From CAZBXE01 sp964496125 (GTDB taxonomy: Bacteria > Chlamydiota > Chlamydiia > Chlamydiales > CAZBXE01), in assembly GCA_964496125.1 (NCBI GenBank), contig CAZBXE010000009.1, forward strand, positions 13,625-77,624: 64,000 nt of DNA, read 5' to 3'. Both the position numbers and the translations under genes were made by a program. The notes under the pieces are model-generated. The model saw nothing but the letters and a program-made list of their open reading frames with translations. It did not search any database and was not told the origin of the DNA. Shown here in pieces: positions 9,701 to 17,600 of this stretch; the stretch's first letter is position 1, and every line of letters starts with the position of its first letter.

Positions 9701-11337
9701 TCCAATTGTTTTTTCAAGGCATTAAAGTCGCTCATGAAAACTTGCGCGGATTCGCTGTTCGGCAAAGCTTGATATTTTTGCACAATGCTGGCAAGACCCC
9801 TTGCAATCACATAGATAGATCCTGTGCGGAAACCTTCTGGAGCCGCTCCTTTATGCATGGCCGGCGCGTAAACAACAAGGCTTAAGCCCTCTTCGTCTTT
9901 CAAAGAGTTCTTCTCATTGAGAACAACGGGATACACTTCTCGGAGAAGGTCTTGATGCGTAGGATGCCAAGATGTCTCCAAGTCCTTTTTCAGCTGCTCT
10001 GCCATTTCGCGAGAAAGGGCTCCTAGATTAAACGCGAGGAAACTCTTTGGATCAGAGAGACTATGAAGCTTAACGGCAAATTGCTCACCTGTAGGTTGAA
10101 TCGATTCCTCTGTAATACGAGAAAGGCGAGCAAACTCATTGATCAAAAGTGAACTAATTTTTTCTTTTTCAAAGGCAATCTTTTCATTGGATGGGGCTTG
10201 TAACCAAACCTTTTGCACATCCTCATAGAGGTTAAAGTGAATCTCTCCACTCATCCAGTCAATCGTAAGAGAGCTTATGAAGGGGTTATAGCCTTTTAGG
10301 TCAATAGTTTCGGCTTCATCGCCTTTGGCTTGTCCTTTAATCAAAAGAGCCCGCACTTCGTCTCTAGAAAGAGGTTTTTTACTTTTTTGGATTACAGCAA
10401 TATTGTCTTGCAAAATTTTGCTAGCAGAGGTGAGGGAGTCAATCTGCGGTGCAATGACAGACATTTGGCGGGCCTCATCTCCTGTCATCATTTCCCCTTT
10501 TTCAGCTAGGGCCGTTTCTGTCTTTTCAAGGGTATCAAGTTGCGCTTTCAACTTTGTCTTTTGGCTATCCATGCGGGCAATGAGCTTTTGGATCAGGCCA
10601 GCAGAGTCACCACCGATCTGGGTTAATGAAGCCAAATATCTCTTTGTCACTGGGGATTCTTTCCCAAACAAGGTATAAAAACTCGTAATTTCTTTGGCCA
10701 AAGAGGCAAGACGGTCATCAAAGCGAGGATCTTGCTTGTTATCTGTGATTACCTTAATCAAAGCCGCGTTCAGACTTGTACCAGCTACGCCGAAACCAAG
10801 CTGCTCAGCCCTGTCATAAACAATTTCCTTATAAAGAGGGGAAACCTCACCGTTTTCTTGGATTCTTGCAGAATAGGCAAACAACTTTTGCTGGTTGTTG
10901 GTTTGCAAGTGGATGGGGACCATCCTCTCCACAACGACAACATTACTGAGAGCACTATTTCCATCCGATACGGCTTGAAGTTGCGCTGGCACAAAGGGAA
11001 TGAGCGCTCCTGCTTTCGGAAGAAAGCGACGAAGCCTATCGGCATCTGCTTCATTTTTAAAAGTTGCATCGATAAATCTAGGCTCTTCTTTTCTTAGGTG
11101 AACAGACTCGGGTGAAAGATGGAGCAATTTGCAAAACGACTTGAGCCATGAGACGGAATCTTCCTCAAGAGCATTCACGCGAGCAATCGCAGAAGAGGCC
11201 ACCTTTTCCGCCTGCTTTTCAGACACGTCTGACTTTAAGGGCTGTGAGTAGTAGAAGACCGTGGGTAGGATATTGTAAATCGTAAGCAGTAGGACGGCTA
11301 CAATCAAAAAGGTATGCCAGCGCTTTGGTTTTTCCAT
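6793..11337 (-). CDS. secDF: SecD-SecF fusion, protein export accessory membrane protein
   Basis: A 1514-residue fused SecD and SecF; fusion of the two is also found in Chlamydia. After an N-terminal helix (about 7-27) comes a very long SecD periplasmic region, then the D1-type motif GLDLSGGKT (about residues 680-690) and the SecD membrane bundle with GIAGIVLTIGMAVDANVLVF. The SecF half follows, with its own FGMDFTGGYSL motif and a second bundle ending with GYSLNDTIIVFDRIRED. SecDF uses proton motive force to pull proteins through SecYEG. The first periplasmic region before D1 is much longer than in E. coli SecD and partly coiled-coil in character. The ATG at 11337 opens directly onto the first helix. 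The gene stands alone. Confidence 0.95.
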   Translation of the reverse strand: MEKPKRWHTFLIVAVLLLTIYNILPTVFYYSQPLKSDVSEKQAEKVASSAIARVNALEEDSVSWLKSFCKLLHLSPESVHLRKEEPRFIDATFKNEADADRLRRFLPKAGALIPFVPAQLQAVSDGNSALSNVVVVERMVPIHLQTNNQQKLFAYSARIQENGEVSPLYKEIVYDRAEQLGFGVAGTSLNAALIKVITDNKQDPRFDDRLASLAKEITSFYTLFGKESPVTKRYLASLTQIGGDSAGLIQKLIARMDSQKTKLKAQLDTLEKTETALAEKGEMMTGDEARQMSVIAPQIDSLTSASKILQDNIAVIQKSKKPLSRDEVRALLIKGQAKGDEAETIDLKGYNPFISSLTIDWMSGEIHFNLYEDVQKVWLQAPSNEKIAFEKEKISSLLINEFARLSRITEESIQPTGEQFAVKLHSLSDPKSFLAFNLGALSREMAEQLKKDLETSWHPTHQDLLREVYPVVLNEKNSLKDEEGLSLVVYAPAMHKGAAPEGFRTGSIYVIARGLASIVQKYQALPNSESAQVFMSDFNALKKQLEQMGFNGYPGGSFGLSTDFSKDFIFEWNDYYSNLLAATRENFLATGTKRWATLDFSDVEQRILTENKIGDAIQEDLLKWYENYQTAQVDLDASNRYSVPKPTKNVYWQNFLLSFAKYFRGDDRKVLKWGLDLSGGKTVRIGLRDSSNRPVTDPEDLKQASAELYTRINKMGVSERTIRVENNYIVLDFPGAQNLSAQELVKASAMYFHVVNEKFSSSNKELRDAVHHFLQDVWNEAVVTNRKDMESINEIAYNQLGGDPSNPLGARARTEWANILVQNGLKLQNPKDHEVSAAFDDTLSSIAIFRDAEFAMKNYGQTHPLIVVFHNFALEGSSLENVQVGYDPTEGNILMFRVRGSYENKTGNPRDDFYAWTSQFSEDRIAGTPKEKFTGGRGWRMAVILNNSVISSPSLKAPLREQATISGRFSQREINQLAADLKAGSLSFKPQILSEQNISPELGKEERSRGIWASVIGLILVAAAMIGYYRFAGLVAFCAVSLNLFIMWGVLQNLDAALTLPGIAGIVLTIGMAVDANVLVFERYREEFLVSGRVASAIQAGYRRAFSAIVDSNITTILAALILIQFDSGPIRGFAVTLIVGILSSMFTGLFMTRYFFAKWVQTPGRKPFHMLCMIRETHFDFLKWARPAILGSIGVILVGCFLLVQERKTIFGMDFTGGYSLIVNLEEQNGVNYRYDTAKALQASGILFNQFTVQELSRPNQLRIQLGTSLEEAGGTFHNLPPEYPNGNFTYEYEKNPRIAWLVNVLEKNHLSIQKQELPQLQLQWTVMSGQFSDAMKTNAIYALSLAILSILIYITVRFEFIYAVSSVIGLVHDVLITLGILGLLHMLGLPVQINLEVVGAVMTIIGYSLNDTIIVFDRIREDLRQLRKMSYAEIINHSLNVTLARTVMTSGTTLLVLLALVIFGGPSIFIFSLTMTIGVFIGTLSSLFIAPAVLLYLHKRQVEPGAAHGLRT

Positions 11338-11455
11338 AGGATTTTTTAACCTCTAAAGTTTTTCTTTATCGAAGGGCTAGCATACCAAACTTGATACGAT
11401 TCTGTCCAAAAAAAAAGCATGCATCCCAGAAGGAATTCCTGCTTTTTGTTTCTCC

Positions 11456-11493
11456 TATACACAATTAATCTGGAAAGGTCGAAATATTCCAAG
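11456..11493. repeat. Left-end fragment of the MITE-like element (copy D)
   Basis: TATACACAATTAATCTGGAA and the following bases to ATATTCCAAG match the first 38 or so bases of copies A and B (TATACACAAAT...GGAATATGCCAAG). No right end is found before 11604, so this is a truncated remnant in the secDF upstream region. Confidence 0.6.
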
Positions 11494-11561
11494 CAAGCGC
11501 TCTTCATGTTTGTCAGCTGCCGGGTGCCAAAGAAGCTCTGATAAATTGAAAGAAAAAGTGA

Positions 11562-11581
11562 GGGGGGGGACTGCCCCCCCC
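11562..11581 (-). terminator. G8/C8 hairpin terminator
   Basis: Eight G (11562-11569), a 4-base loop and a run of ten C form a very GC-rich stem. On the minus strand it is followed by TCACTTTTTCTTTC, so it should end transcription of the basic-protein gene at 11605-12144. The homopolymers are prone to length errors. Confidence 0.7.
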
Positions 11582-11594
11582 CCTTAAAGAGAGT

Positions 11595-11615
11595 CGCTTA
11601 GCGCTTAGCGCTTAG
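11595..11615. repeat. Three 7-bp tandem units across a stop codon
   Basis: CGCTTAG occurs three times in a row. Read on the minus strand, the units supply the last codons (AAG CGC) and the TAA stop of the basic-protein gene, with further copies just beyond. Because seven is not a multiple of three, unit gain or loss could alter the C-terminus. Confidence 0.8.
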
Positions 11616-12144
11616 CGCCTGCTGTATTAGAACTGCTAGCAGCAAGAAGCTCCAGCTGGCTTGCAAAGTTGTTTTGCGTTGTGATCGACTCCACATAGGC
11701 ATTCCATAGCTCCGGATCAATCCTGTTGTGGCGGATGGAAGAAATGAGTTCTCTTTTAATCGTTCTCAAATCTTTCTTTGGCGTCAGTTTGCGGATCATG
11801 TCGCGATCGCCTGCCAAGCGGGCCATATTTAGAAGCCTTTCAAGATCTGTCTTCGTAAAGACAACCTGGTCTCTTCTCTTGCGGGAACCGCGTGCTGCTC
11901 TCTGCTTGGGTGCTACAGACTTTGGTTTATCAGAGTTAATAATAAATTTTTTGAGCAAATCTCCAAGCTCTGTTGGGCTCTCATTCTTCATTTTTCTCAT
12001 TGTGAAATGGTGCATATACCCACCTGTTTCCATTGGGAGAAAACGACAAAGTTCATTTTCTTTCTTTGCACCAAGCTTTTTCTTCGCATCATCAATCAAG
12101 CCTTCTAGCTTTTTCAAATCTGCGGATTTTATTGAAGAGCTCAT
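11605..12144 (-). CDS. Unknown basic protein, 179 aa
   Basis: Not recognised. The protein has a helical N-terminus (residues 1-60), a very basic linker near residues 80-95 (QRAARGSRKRRD), and a second helical region (about 95-165). No signal peptide, membrane segment or catalytic motif is visible. The basic linker would suit nucleic-acid binding, but this is only a compositional guess. It is monocistronic: a terminator follows, and a long AT-rich upstream region separates it from the mrp gene. The ATG at 12144 is preceded by GAGGAAGG-type purines (minus strand), a plausible ribosome-binding site. Confidence 0.65.
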   Translation of the reverse strand: MSSSIKSADLKKLEGLIDDAKKKLGAKKENELCRFLPMETGGYMHHFTMRKMKNESPTELGDLLKKFIINSDKPKSVAPKQRAARGSRKRRDQVVFTKTDLERLLNMARLAGDRDMIRKLTPKKDLRTIKRELISSIRHNRIDPELWNAYVESITTQNNFASQLELLAASSSNTAGAKR

Positions 12145-12566
12145 GATTACCTTCCTCTAGTTAAAATAAATAAATTCATACATCCAGAAACTGATGCCAC
12201 TAATTATAAAAACATCAAACATTACTCTTCTACTATAACAGAAAATTGCAAAGAGCCGTTAAAGAGAATTGTAAATTTGCGTCGTTGTAGTAAATTGTTC
12301 ACTATCACCTTGTTTTCTTCTTAGCTAAACAACAGAATCCCTTATTCCCTTAAGTTATATCCAGAGAAGGGAAAAAACTATTCTTCCCCGGTTTTCAAAA
12401 ACTCTCTCACGATAGCTTTGGAAAGAAAAGATCTTTCTGGTTTTAGTATTTGTCATTTATATGTTTCAATCGAGTTTTATGCAAGGAAAAAATTCATCCG
12501 GGAATATGTGGAATTTCATTTTTTTTTGCTTTATTCTGAATGATTTTTTGCGTATTGTATTGGGAT
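12145..12566. promoter_or_regulatory. AT-rich region between two divergent genes
   Basis: About 420 bases without a credible gene, very AT-rich, between the basic-protein gene (minus) and the mrp-ytg operon (plus). It must carry both promoters and is where a YtgR operator would be expected. No operator-like palindrome was identified by eye. Confidence 0.5.
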
Positions 12567-13622
12567 ATGCCCCTAAATATTGTTTCAACACCTAACAATC
12601 CTGTAATCATTGGTGTAGCCTCTGGTAAAGGAGGCGTTGGCAAATCAACGGTTGCTGTTAACCTGGCTCTTGCCTTCTCCAGGCTTAACTTGAAGGCAGG
12701 CTTACTCGATGCCGATGTTTATGGTCCCTCTCTCAGGAAGATGATCGCAGGAGGGGGTGCACCGAGACAATCAGGCACCCGAATCATCCCTGCCATGTGT
12801 CAAGGAATTCCTGTTATTTCCATGGCCTATTTCCGCGGAGAAAATGAAGCCGCTGCGGTAAGAGCGCCTATTGCCAACGGGATTATCACGCAATTTTTAA
12901 CAGATGTAGACTGGCAAGGTATTGACATTCTGATCATCGATTTTCCCCCAGGCACGGGCGATGTGCAGCTAACCCTTGCACAAAAAGGCAACTTAAGAGG
13001 AGTCCTTATTGTGACAACTCCGCAAGAGGTTGCACTGCAAGACGTTCGGCGCTCCATACACATGTTTGAGCAAGTAAAGGTGCCTCTACTTGGCGTTGTA
13101 GAAAATATGAGCTTTTTTACACATCCTAAAACAAAAGAGAACATCTCTCTTTTCGGAACAGGAGGCGGAAGACGGGTTGCAAATGAATATGCACTTGCCT
13201 TTCTAGGAGAAATCCCTTTAGATCCTGAAATCTGCAGGCTTGCTGATCTCGGTCAATCCCTCTTTTCCCACTCACATACAAGCCCTGCAGCCCTTGCTTT
13301 TATCCAGATCGCAACCTCGTTACGAGAGAAAATCAACGAAAAAAGCGAAAAAAACTACCGCTCGTTTTCCCAAAAAGATGCAGCCACGCTTCAGATAGAA
13401 TGGAATGATGGCACCACCCACCTTGTTCCCTTTGCAAGACTACAACAGCACTGCGCCTGCGCAGGTTGCATGGAAAACAAAAAACCCGTTTCTGCCGATG
13501 TTACTGTCTCTCACATCACACCCATGGGAAGCTATGGACTTAAGTTTTCCTTTTCTTCCGGCTGTTCAAACGGCATTTATTCCCTAGAACTCATAAAGGA
13601 GCTCATGCGTGCACACACTTAG
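12567..13622 (+). CDS. mrp: Mrp/ApbC-type Fe-S cluster carrier ATPase fused to a DUF971 domain
   Basis: A deviant Walker-A P-loop ATPase of the Mrp/NBP35 family: GKGGVGKST at residues 20-28, DADVYGPS, and IIDFPPGTGD. These proteins carry Fe-S clusters to apo-proteins. A C-terminal domain (about residues 265-350) resembles DUF971, with cysteine motifs HCACAGC and SGCSNG. The usual Mrp CxxC after ENMS is absent: the sequence reads ENMSFFTHPKT. Cluster binding, if retained, may therefore have moved to the DUF971 cysteines (inference). The start at 12567 is preferred over ATG 12540, because family members begin close to the P-loop and GGGAT precedes it. The 3' end overlaps ytgA by 14 bases. Confidence 0.85.
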   Translation: MPLNIVSTPNNPVIIGVASGKGGVGKSTVAVNLALAFSRLNLKAGLLDADVYGPSLRKMIAGGGAPRQSGTRIIPAMCQGIPVISMAYFRGENEAAAVRAPIANGIITQFLTDVDWQGIDILIIDFPPGTGDVQLTLAQKGNLRGVLIVTTPQEVALQDVRRSIHMFEQVKVPLLGVVENMSFFTHPKTKENISLFGTGGGRRVANEYALAFLGEIPLDPEICRLADLGQSLFSHSHTSPAALAFIQIATSLREKINEKSEKNYRSFSQKDAATLQIEWNDGTTHLVPFARLQQHCACAGCMENKKPVSADVTVSHITPMGSYGLKFSFSSGCSNGIYSLELIKELMRAHT

Positions 13623-14580
13623 TTTTCTTCTACTTTCTCTTCTTCTTTCTTGCATCTCTTCCCCTTCTGAAAAGCACTCGAGATTTAAAGAATGGTCTAC
13701 ACCAAATGGGAAGGTTAAAACGCTGTGCACCACATGCATGATTTCCCAAATTGTAGAGGAAATTGGGGGAGACTATGTTGACAGCCTATGTCTCATCCAA
13801 GGAGATTTAAATCCCCACACCTACCAGCTTGTAAAAGGAGATGATGAGAAGCTTACTTTCGCGGATGTGGTCTTTTATAACGGCCTAGGTCTCGAACATG
13901 GTTCAAGCCTCGCCTACCACCTTTCCACAAATCTAAATGCGATCTCTCTTGGAGACACAATCGCAAAACAAAATCCAGATCTTATCCTTCATTATAACGG
14001 GGCTATTGATCCTCATATCTGGATGGACATTTCTCTTTTTTCTAACATTGTGCCCATCGTTGTAGAGACTTTTGCAAAAAAAGATCCCGCACATGCTACA
14101 GTGTTTCGAGAAAACGGCAAGAGGGTTGTTGCAGCAATGCATGCGGCGCACAGCCACATCCGAGATGAATTTGCAAAACTACCCGAACAAAGAAGATATC
14201 TAATCACAAGCCATGATGCTTTCAACTATTTCACAAAGGCCTATCTTGCAACCGATGAGGAAAGAAAAAGCGGAACATGGCAGAAGAGATTCGAAGCTCC
14301 TGAGGGTTTAGCCCCAGACAGTGGCCTGAGCACAGCAGACATTCAAGCCGTCATCCGTTTTGCAAAAATGCATGGCGTGCATGTCGTGTTCCCCGAAACA
14401 AATGTCTCTCGCGATTCAATCAAGAAAATTATTGCAGCAGGGCAGGAGAGTGGACTTGATCTTAAAATGGCAAAAGAACCTCTCTACGGTGATGCAATGG
14501 GGCCTAAAGGGTCTCCTGGAGACACATATTTAAAAATGGTTATCTACAACGCTAAAACAATTATAGAAAATCTAAAATGA
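13609..14580 (+). CDS. ytgA: Metal ABC transporter solute-binding lipoprotein (YtgA/TroA type)
   Basis: A 323-residue cluster A-I metal-binding protein. Translation starts at GTG 13609 inside the end of mrp. A hydrophobic leader ends in LLLSC, a lipobox-like site. Candidate metal ligands are the His in GDLNPHTYQ, the His in DPHIWMD, the Glu in FPETNVS and the Asp in SPGDTYL. In Chlamydia YtgA binds iron and probably other divalent metals in the periplasm. It hands metal to the YtgC/YtgD permeases, whose genes follow immediately. Iron, manganese or zinc specificity cannot be told from sequence. Confidence 0.88.
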   Translation: MHTLSFLLLSLLLSCISSPSEKHSRFKEWSTPNGKVKTLCTTCMISQIVEEIGGDYVDSLCLIQGDLNPHTYQLVKGDDEKLTFADVVFYNGLGLEHGSSLAYHLSTNLNAISLGDTIAKQNPDLILHYNGAIDPHIWMDISLFSNIVPIVVETFAKKDPAHATVFRENGKRVVAAMHAAHSHIRDEFAKLPEQRRYLITSHDAFNYFTKAYLATDEERKSGTWQKRFEAPEGLAPDSGLSTADIQAVIRFAKMHGVHVVFPETNVSRDSIKKIIAAGQESGLDLKMAKEPLYGDAMGPKGSPGDTYLKMVIYNAKTIIENLK

Positions 14581-15341
14581 GTTTCGCTCTTGAAGTCTCT
14601 GATCTGACAGTCAACTATGAAAAAACGCCCGTTCTCTGGGATATAAACTTGCAGGTGCCCTCTTCGCAGTTTGTGGGGATCATTGGACCAAATGGTGCTG
14701 GAAAATCAACGCTTCTGAAGGCTGTTATGGGTCTTGTTCGGCCTCTTTCAGGAAGAATCCTATTTTTCAATCACACTCTGCAAGAAGTACGCAACAAAGT
14801 TGCCTATGTACCCCAAAGAAGCTCTGTAGACTGGGATTTTCCGATTACAGCCCTTGAACTCGTCCTCATGGGACGGTATGGAAAGATCGGTCTTTTCCGT
14901 TTTCCAACGCAGGCAGATAAAACAGCTGCATTGCACTACCTCGACATGGTGGGCATGGCTCCTTTTGCAGCTAGACAAATCAATAAACTCTCAGGAGGCG
15001 AGCAGCAAAGAATTTTCCTTGCAAGAGCCCTCTTGCAAGAGGCAGAGGTCTATTTTCTCGATGAACCATTTGCTGGCATTGACATGAGCAGTGAGAATCT
15101 CATCATTACCCTTTTGCAAAACCTTGTCAAAGCAGGAAAAACAGTATTTGTGGTACATCACGACCTGAATACGGCAGAAGAATATTTTGACAGCCTAATC
15201 GTGCTCAACATGCGCCTTATCGCCTTTGGGAAAACACACGATATCATGAATGCTGAAACGCTCTACCAGGCTTATGGTAAGAGCTATGCTCTTCTGGATC
15301 GTACGCTGAAACTCTCGGGGCAAAAAAAGAGAGGCTTATAG
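14577..15341 (+). CDS. ytgB: Metal ABC transporter ATPase (YtgB)
   Basis: A 254-residue ABC ATPase with Walker A GPNGAGKST, signature LSGGEQQR, Walker B VYFLDEPFAGID and the switch histidine in VVHHD. It energises the YtgC/YtgD permeases at the inner membrane. The ATG overlaps the ytgA stop by four bases. Length and motifs are normal for metal importers of the ZnuC/MntB class. Confidence 0.92.
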   Translation: MSFALEVSDLTVNYEKTPVLWDINLQVPSSQFVGIIGPNGAGKSTLLKAVMGLVRPLSGRILFFNHTLQEVRNKVAYVPQRSSVDWDFPITALELVLMGRYGKIGLFRFPTQADKTAALHYLDMVGMAPFAARQINKLSGGEQQRIFLARALLQEAEVYFLDEPFAGIDMSSENLIITLLQNLVKAGKTVFVVHHDLNTAEEYFDSLIVLNMRLIAFGKTHDIMNAETLYQAYGKSYALLDRTLKLSGQKKRGL

Positions 15342-15345
15342 AACG

Positions 15346-16668
15346 ATGTTGGAGTATTTCACAGACCCCGTCCTTCGAGCTCCCACGCTCGGGTGCATGC
15401 TTATGTGCCTTTCTGCCTCAGTAGTTGGCGTGATTGCCGTCTTAAAAAAAGAGTCTCTTTTAGGTGAAGCTCTCTCTCACGCCACCTACCCTGGTGTTTT
15501 TATCGGTGTCCTCCTCTCATCCCTCTTCTTCCAAGAGGTAAGTGCAGCGTTCATCATGGCAGGCGGATTTCTGACAGCCCTCCTTTCCCTATACCTCATC
15601 AACTGGCTTGAAACCTCCTGCAAGGTGAAGCCAGATGCCGCCCTTTGTTTTACTCTTGCCACCTTTTTTGGAACTGGGATTGCCCTTGCCTCTCTCCTCC
15701 AGCAAACCCACACAAGCCTCTATCAAGAAATTCAGATCTATCTCTACGGCCAGGCAGCCTCAATGCTCGACTTCCACATCGCACTCTACGGCGCCTTAAG
15801 CCTCTTCATCCTCTCTGTCGTTGCACTCTTTTACAAAGAACTTCAGGCTGTGATTTTCGATCGAGAATTTGCAACTTCCCTTGGCATTCACACGAAAACG
15901 ATCGACACTCTTGTTTTCCTCTTGATCGTACTTGCTGTCGTGATTGGCATCCGCTCGGTTGGCGTTGTTCTCATGAGCGCCATGTTCATCGGACCTGCCG
16001 TAGCAGCGCGCCAATTTACCCACCACTTTTCCCAAATGCTTCTTCTCAGTGCTCTTTTCGGTCTGGCTTCTGGCTTTCTTGGAGTCTACCTATCGGCTGA
16101 GGCAAGCGATGCTCTTGCCACCCTTTTTCCTGGGGAAAGGCTAAGCCTTGCGACAGGACCCATGATTGTCGTAGTGGCTACCTTTTTTGCCCTTCTCTCT
16201 CTCTTTTTTGCCCCGGAGCGAGGTTTTATGCAAAGGGCTATCCGGCGCTCTCTCTACCGGCTTCAGTGTCAAAGAGAAAACATCCTAAAAACCCTCGCCC
16301 GCTCGGATAAGGAGCAGGGTCTCACCATTCAGCAGATCGTTAAAAAACAAAATATTTCTCTACCCCTACTCTATTACTTACTTCTAGGTTTAAGATCGGC
16401 AGGGTGGGTTGAGAAAAAACAAGAGCATGTTTGCTTGACAAGTGATGGTAAAAAAAAGGCCCTTAGAATCGTGCGCCTCCACAGACTTTGGGAAGTCTAC
16501 CTCGTTAACTATCTCGAGGTTGGTTCAGAAAGAGTGCACAAAAGCGCAGAAGAAATGGAGCACATCTTGACAGAAGAGATGGAAAAAGAGCTAGACCTAC
16601 TGCTCAAATACCCCAGGATGGACCCACACCATCAGCCTATCCCCGAAAAACAGGAAACATTTCCATGA
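15346..16668 (+). CDS. ytgC: Metal permease fused to a DtxR/MntR-like repressor (YtgCR)
   Basis: A 440-residue fusion. Residues 1 to about 290 are an ABC-3 family permease with eight or more hydrophobic segments (typical segment GIRSVGVVLMSAMFIGPAVA). From about residue 300 a soluble domain follows, with a winged-helix region (GLTIQQIVKKQNISLPLLYY). After it comes a metal-binding helix of DtxR/MntR type (HRLWEVYLVNYLEVG, VHKSAEEMEHIL) with His and Glu ligands. In C. trachomatis the same fusion is cleaved, and the released YtgR represses the operon when iron is plentiful. By analogy this operon is probably iron-autoregulated. Neighbouring ytg genes are packed within a few bases. Confidence 0.9.
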   Translation: MLEYFTDPVLRAPTLGCMLMCLSASVVGVIAVLKKESLLGEALSHATYPGVFIGVLLSSLFFQEVSAAFIMAGGFLTALLSLYLINWLETSCKVKPDAALCFTLATFFGTGIALASLLQQTHTSLYQEIQIYLYGQAASMLDFHIALYGALSLFILSVVALFYKELQAVIFDREFATSLGIHTKTIDTLVFLLIVLAVVIGIRSVGVVLMSAMFIGPAVAARQFTHHFSQMLLLSALFGLASGFLGVYLSAEASDALATLFPGERLSLATGPMIVVVATFFALLSLFFAPERGFMQRAIRRSLYRLQCQRENILKTLARSDKEQGLTIQQIVKKQNISLPLLYYLLLGLRSAGWVEKKQEHVCLTSDGKKKALRIVRLHRLWEVYLVNYLEVGSERVHKSAEEMEHILTEEMEKELDLLLKYPRMDPHHQPIPEKQETFP

Positions 16669-17600
16669 ACCCCTACTCCGAAAACACTTTTTTAGAATTT
16701 TTTGTCACATTTTTTACACGCCTTTTTTCTCTAAAACTCTTCCAAGGGCCTCTTGCCACCGATGAAATTCAAGTGTTTGTCCTCTTGGGGGTTTCCTTAA
16801 GCTGCTCTCTTATGGGTACCATGCTTGTCCTCAAAAAACAAACAATGCTTGCAAACGCACTCTCCCACACAATCTTAATTGGGATTGTGATCGCCTTTGT
16901 TTGCGGAGCCTCTTTTGGAAACCAAGGACACACCACAAACTCCTTAAGTCTAGACGTTCTCCTTTTCGCCTCCTTTCTGACAAGCCTCATCACTGCCCTT
17001 CTGACACAAACCCTGACACAGGTAGCTGGCCTCAAAGAAGACGCAAGCGTCGGCATTGTATTTACCGGTCTTTTTTCCCTTGGAGTGCTGCTACTGACTC
17101 TATTTACACGAAATGTCCACCTCGGAACAGAAATCGTGATGGGAAATGTCGACGCTCTCCACCCAAATGATTTGTATTTGGCCTACGCCGTACTCGGACT
17201 CAATGCTCTACTTTTCCTCCTCTTTTTCAAGGAGTATCACGCCCTTGCTTTTGACCCCGGCTACGCCCTATCGCTTGGCATTGCTGCCGTTTTCTTCCAT
17301 TATCTCCTTCTTACACAAGTCTCGATTACAATTGTTGCTGCCTTTCGTTCTGTAGGCGTCATCATGGTACTTGCTTATCTTGTCGCGCCTCCCTTAACAG
17401 CAAGGATGGTAACCCATACCTTCAAGAGTATGCTCTTTGTCTCTTGCGGTATCGGCGCTTTTGTTTCCCTGGTCGGTGTTGCCCTCTCGCGTCACGTCTT
17501 GACCCAAGCCAGCACTCCCCTCTCCACAGGCGGCATCACTGTAGTTATCCTTGCTCTCTTGTTCTTTCTTATGGCTTTTAGGGAGAAGGCCACACGATGA
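16665..17600 (+). CDS. ytgD: Second metal ABC permease (YtgD)
   Basis: A 311-residue ABC-3 family permease with about eight hydrophobic segments, including the family-typical region FRSVGVIMVLAYLVAPPLTA. It should pair with the permease part of YtgCR to form the membrane channel. The ATG overlaps the ytgC stop by four bases, and its own stop overlaps the next gene by four bases. Confidence 0.9.
   Translation: MNPYSENTFLEFFVTFFTRLFSLKLFQGPLATDEIQVFVLLGVSLSCSLMGTMLVLKKQTMLANALSHTILIGIVIAFVCGASFGNQGHTTNSLSLDVLLFASFLTSLITALLTQTLTQVAGLKEDASVGIVFTGLFSLGVLLLTLFTRNVHLGTEIVMGNVDALHPNDLYLAYAVLGLNALLFLLFFKEYHALAFDPGYALSLGIAAVFFHYLLLTQVSITIVAAFRSVGVIMVLAYLVAPPLTARMVTHTFKSMLFVSCGIGAFVSLVGVALSRHVLTQASTPLSTGGITVVILALLFFLMAFREKATR

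Noticed and set aside
12540..12566. Upstream ATG for mrp
   Set aside because: It adds nine residues not expected from the family and has no better ribosome-binding site than ATG 12567.
15645..16100. 151-codon frame inside ytgC
   Set aside because: It is an out-of-frame shadow of the permease gene with no start signal.
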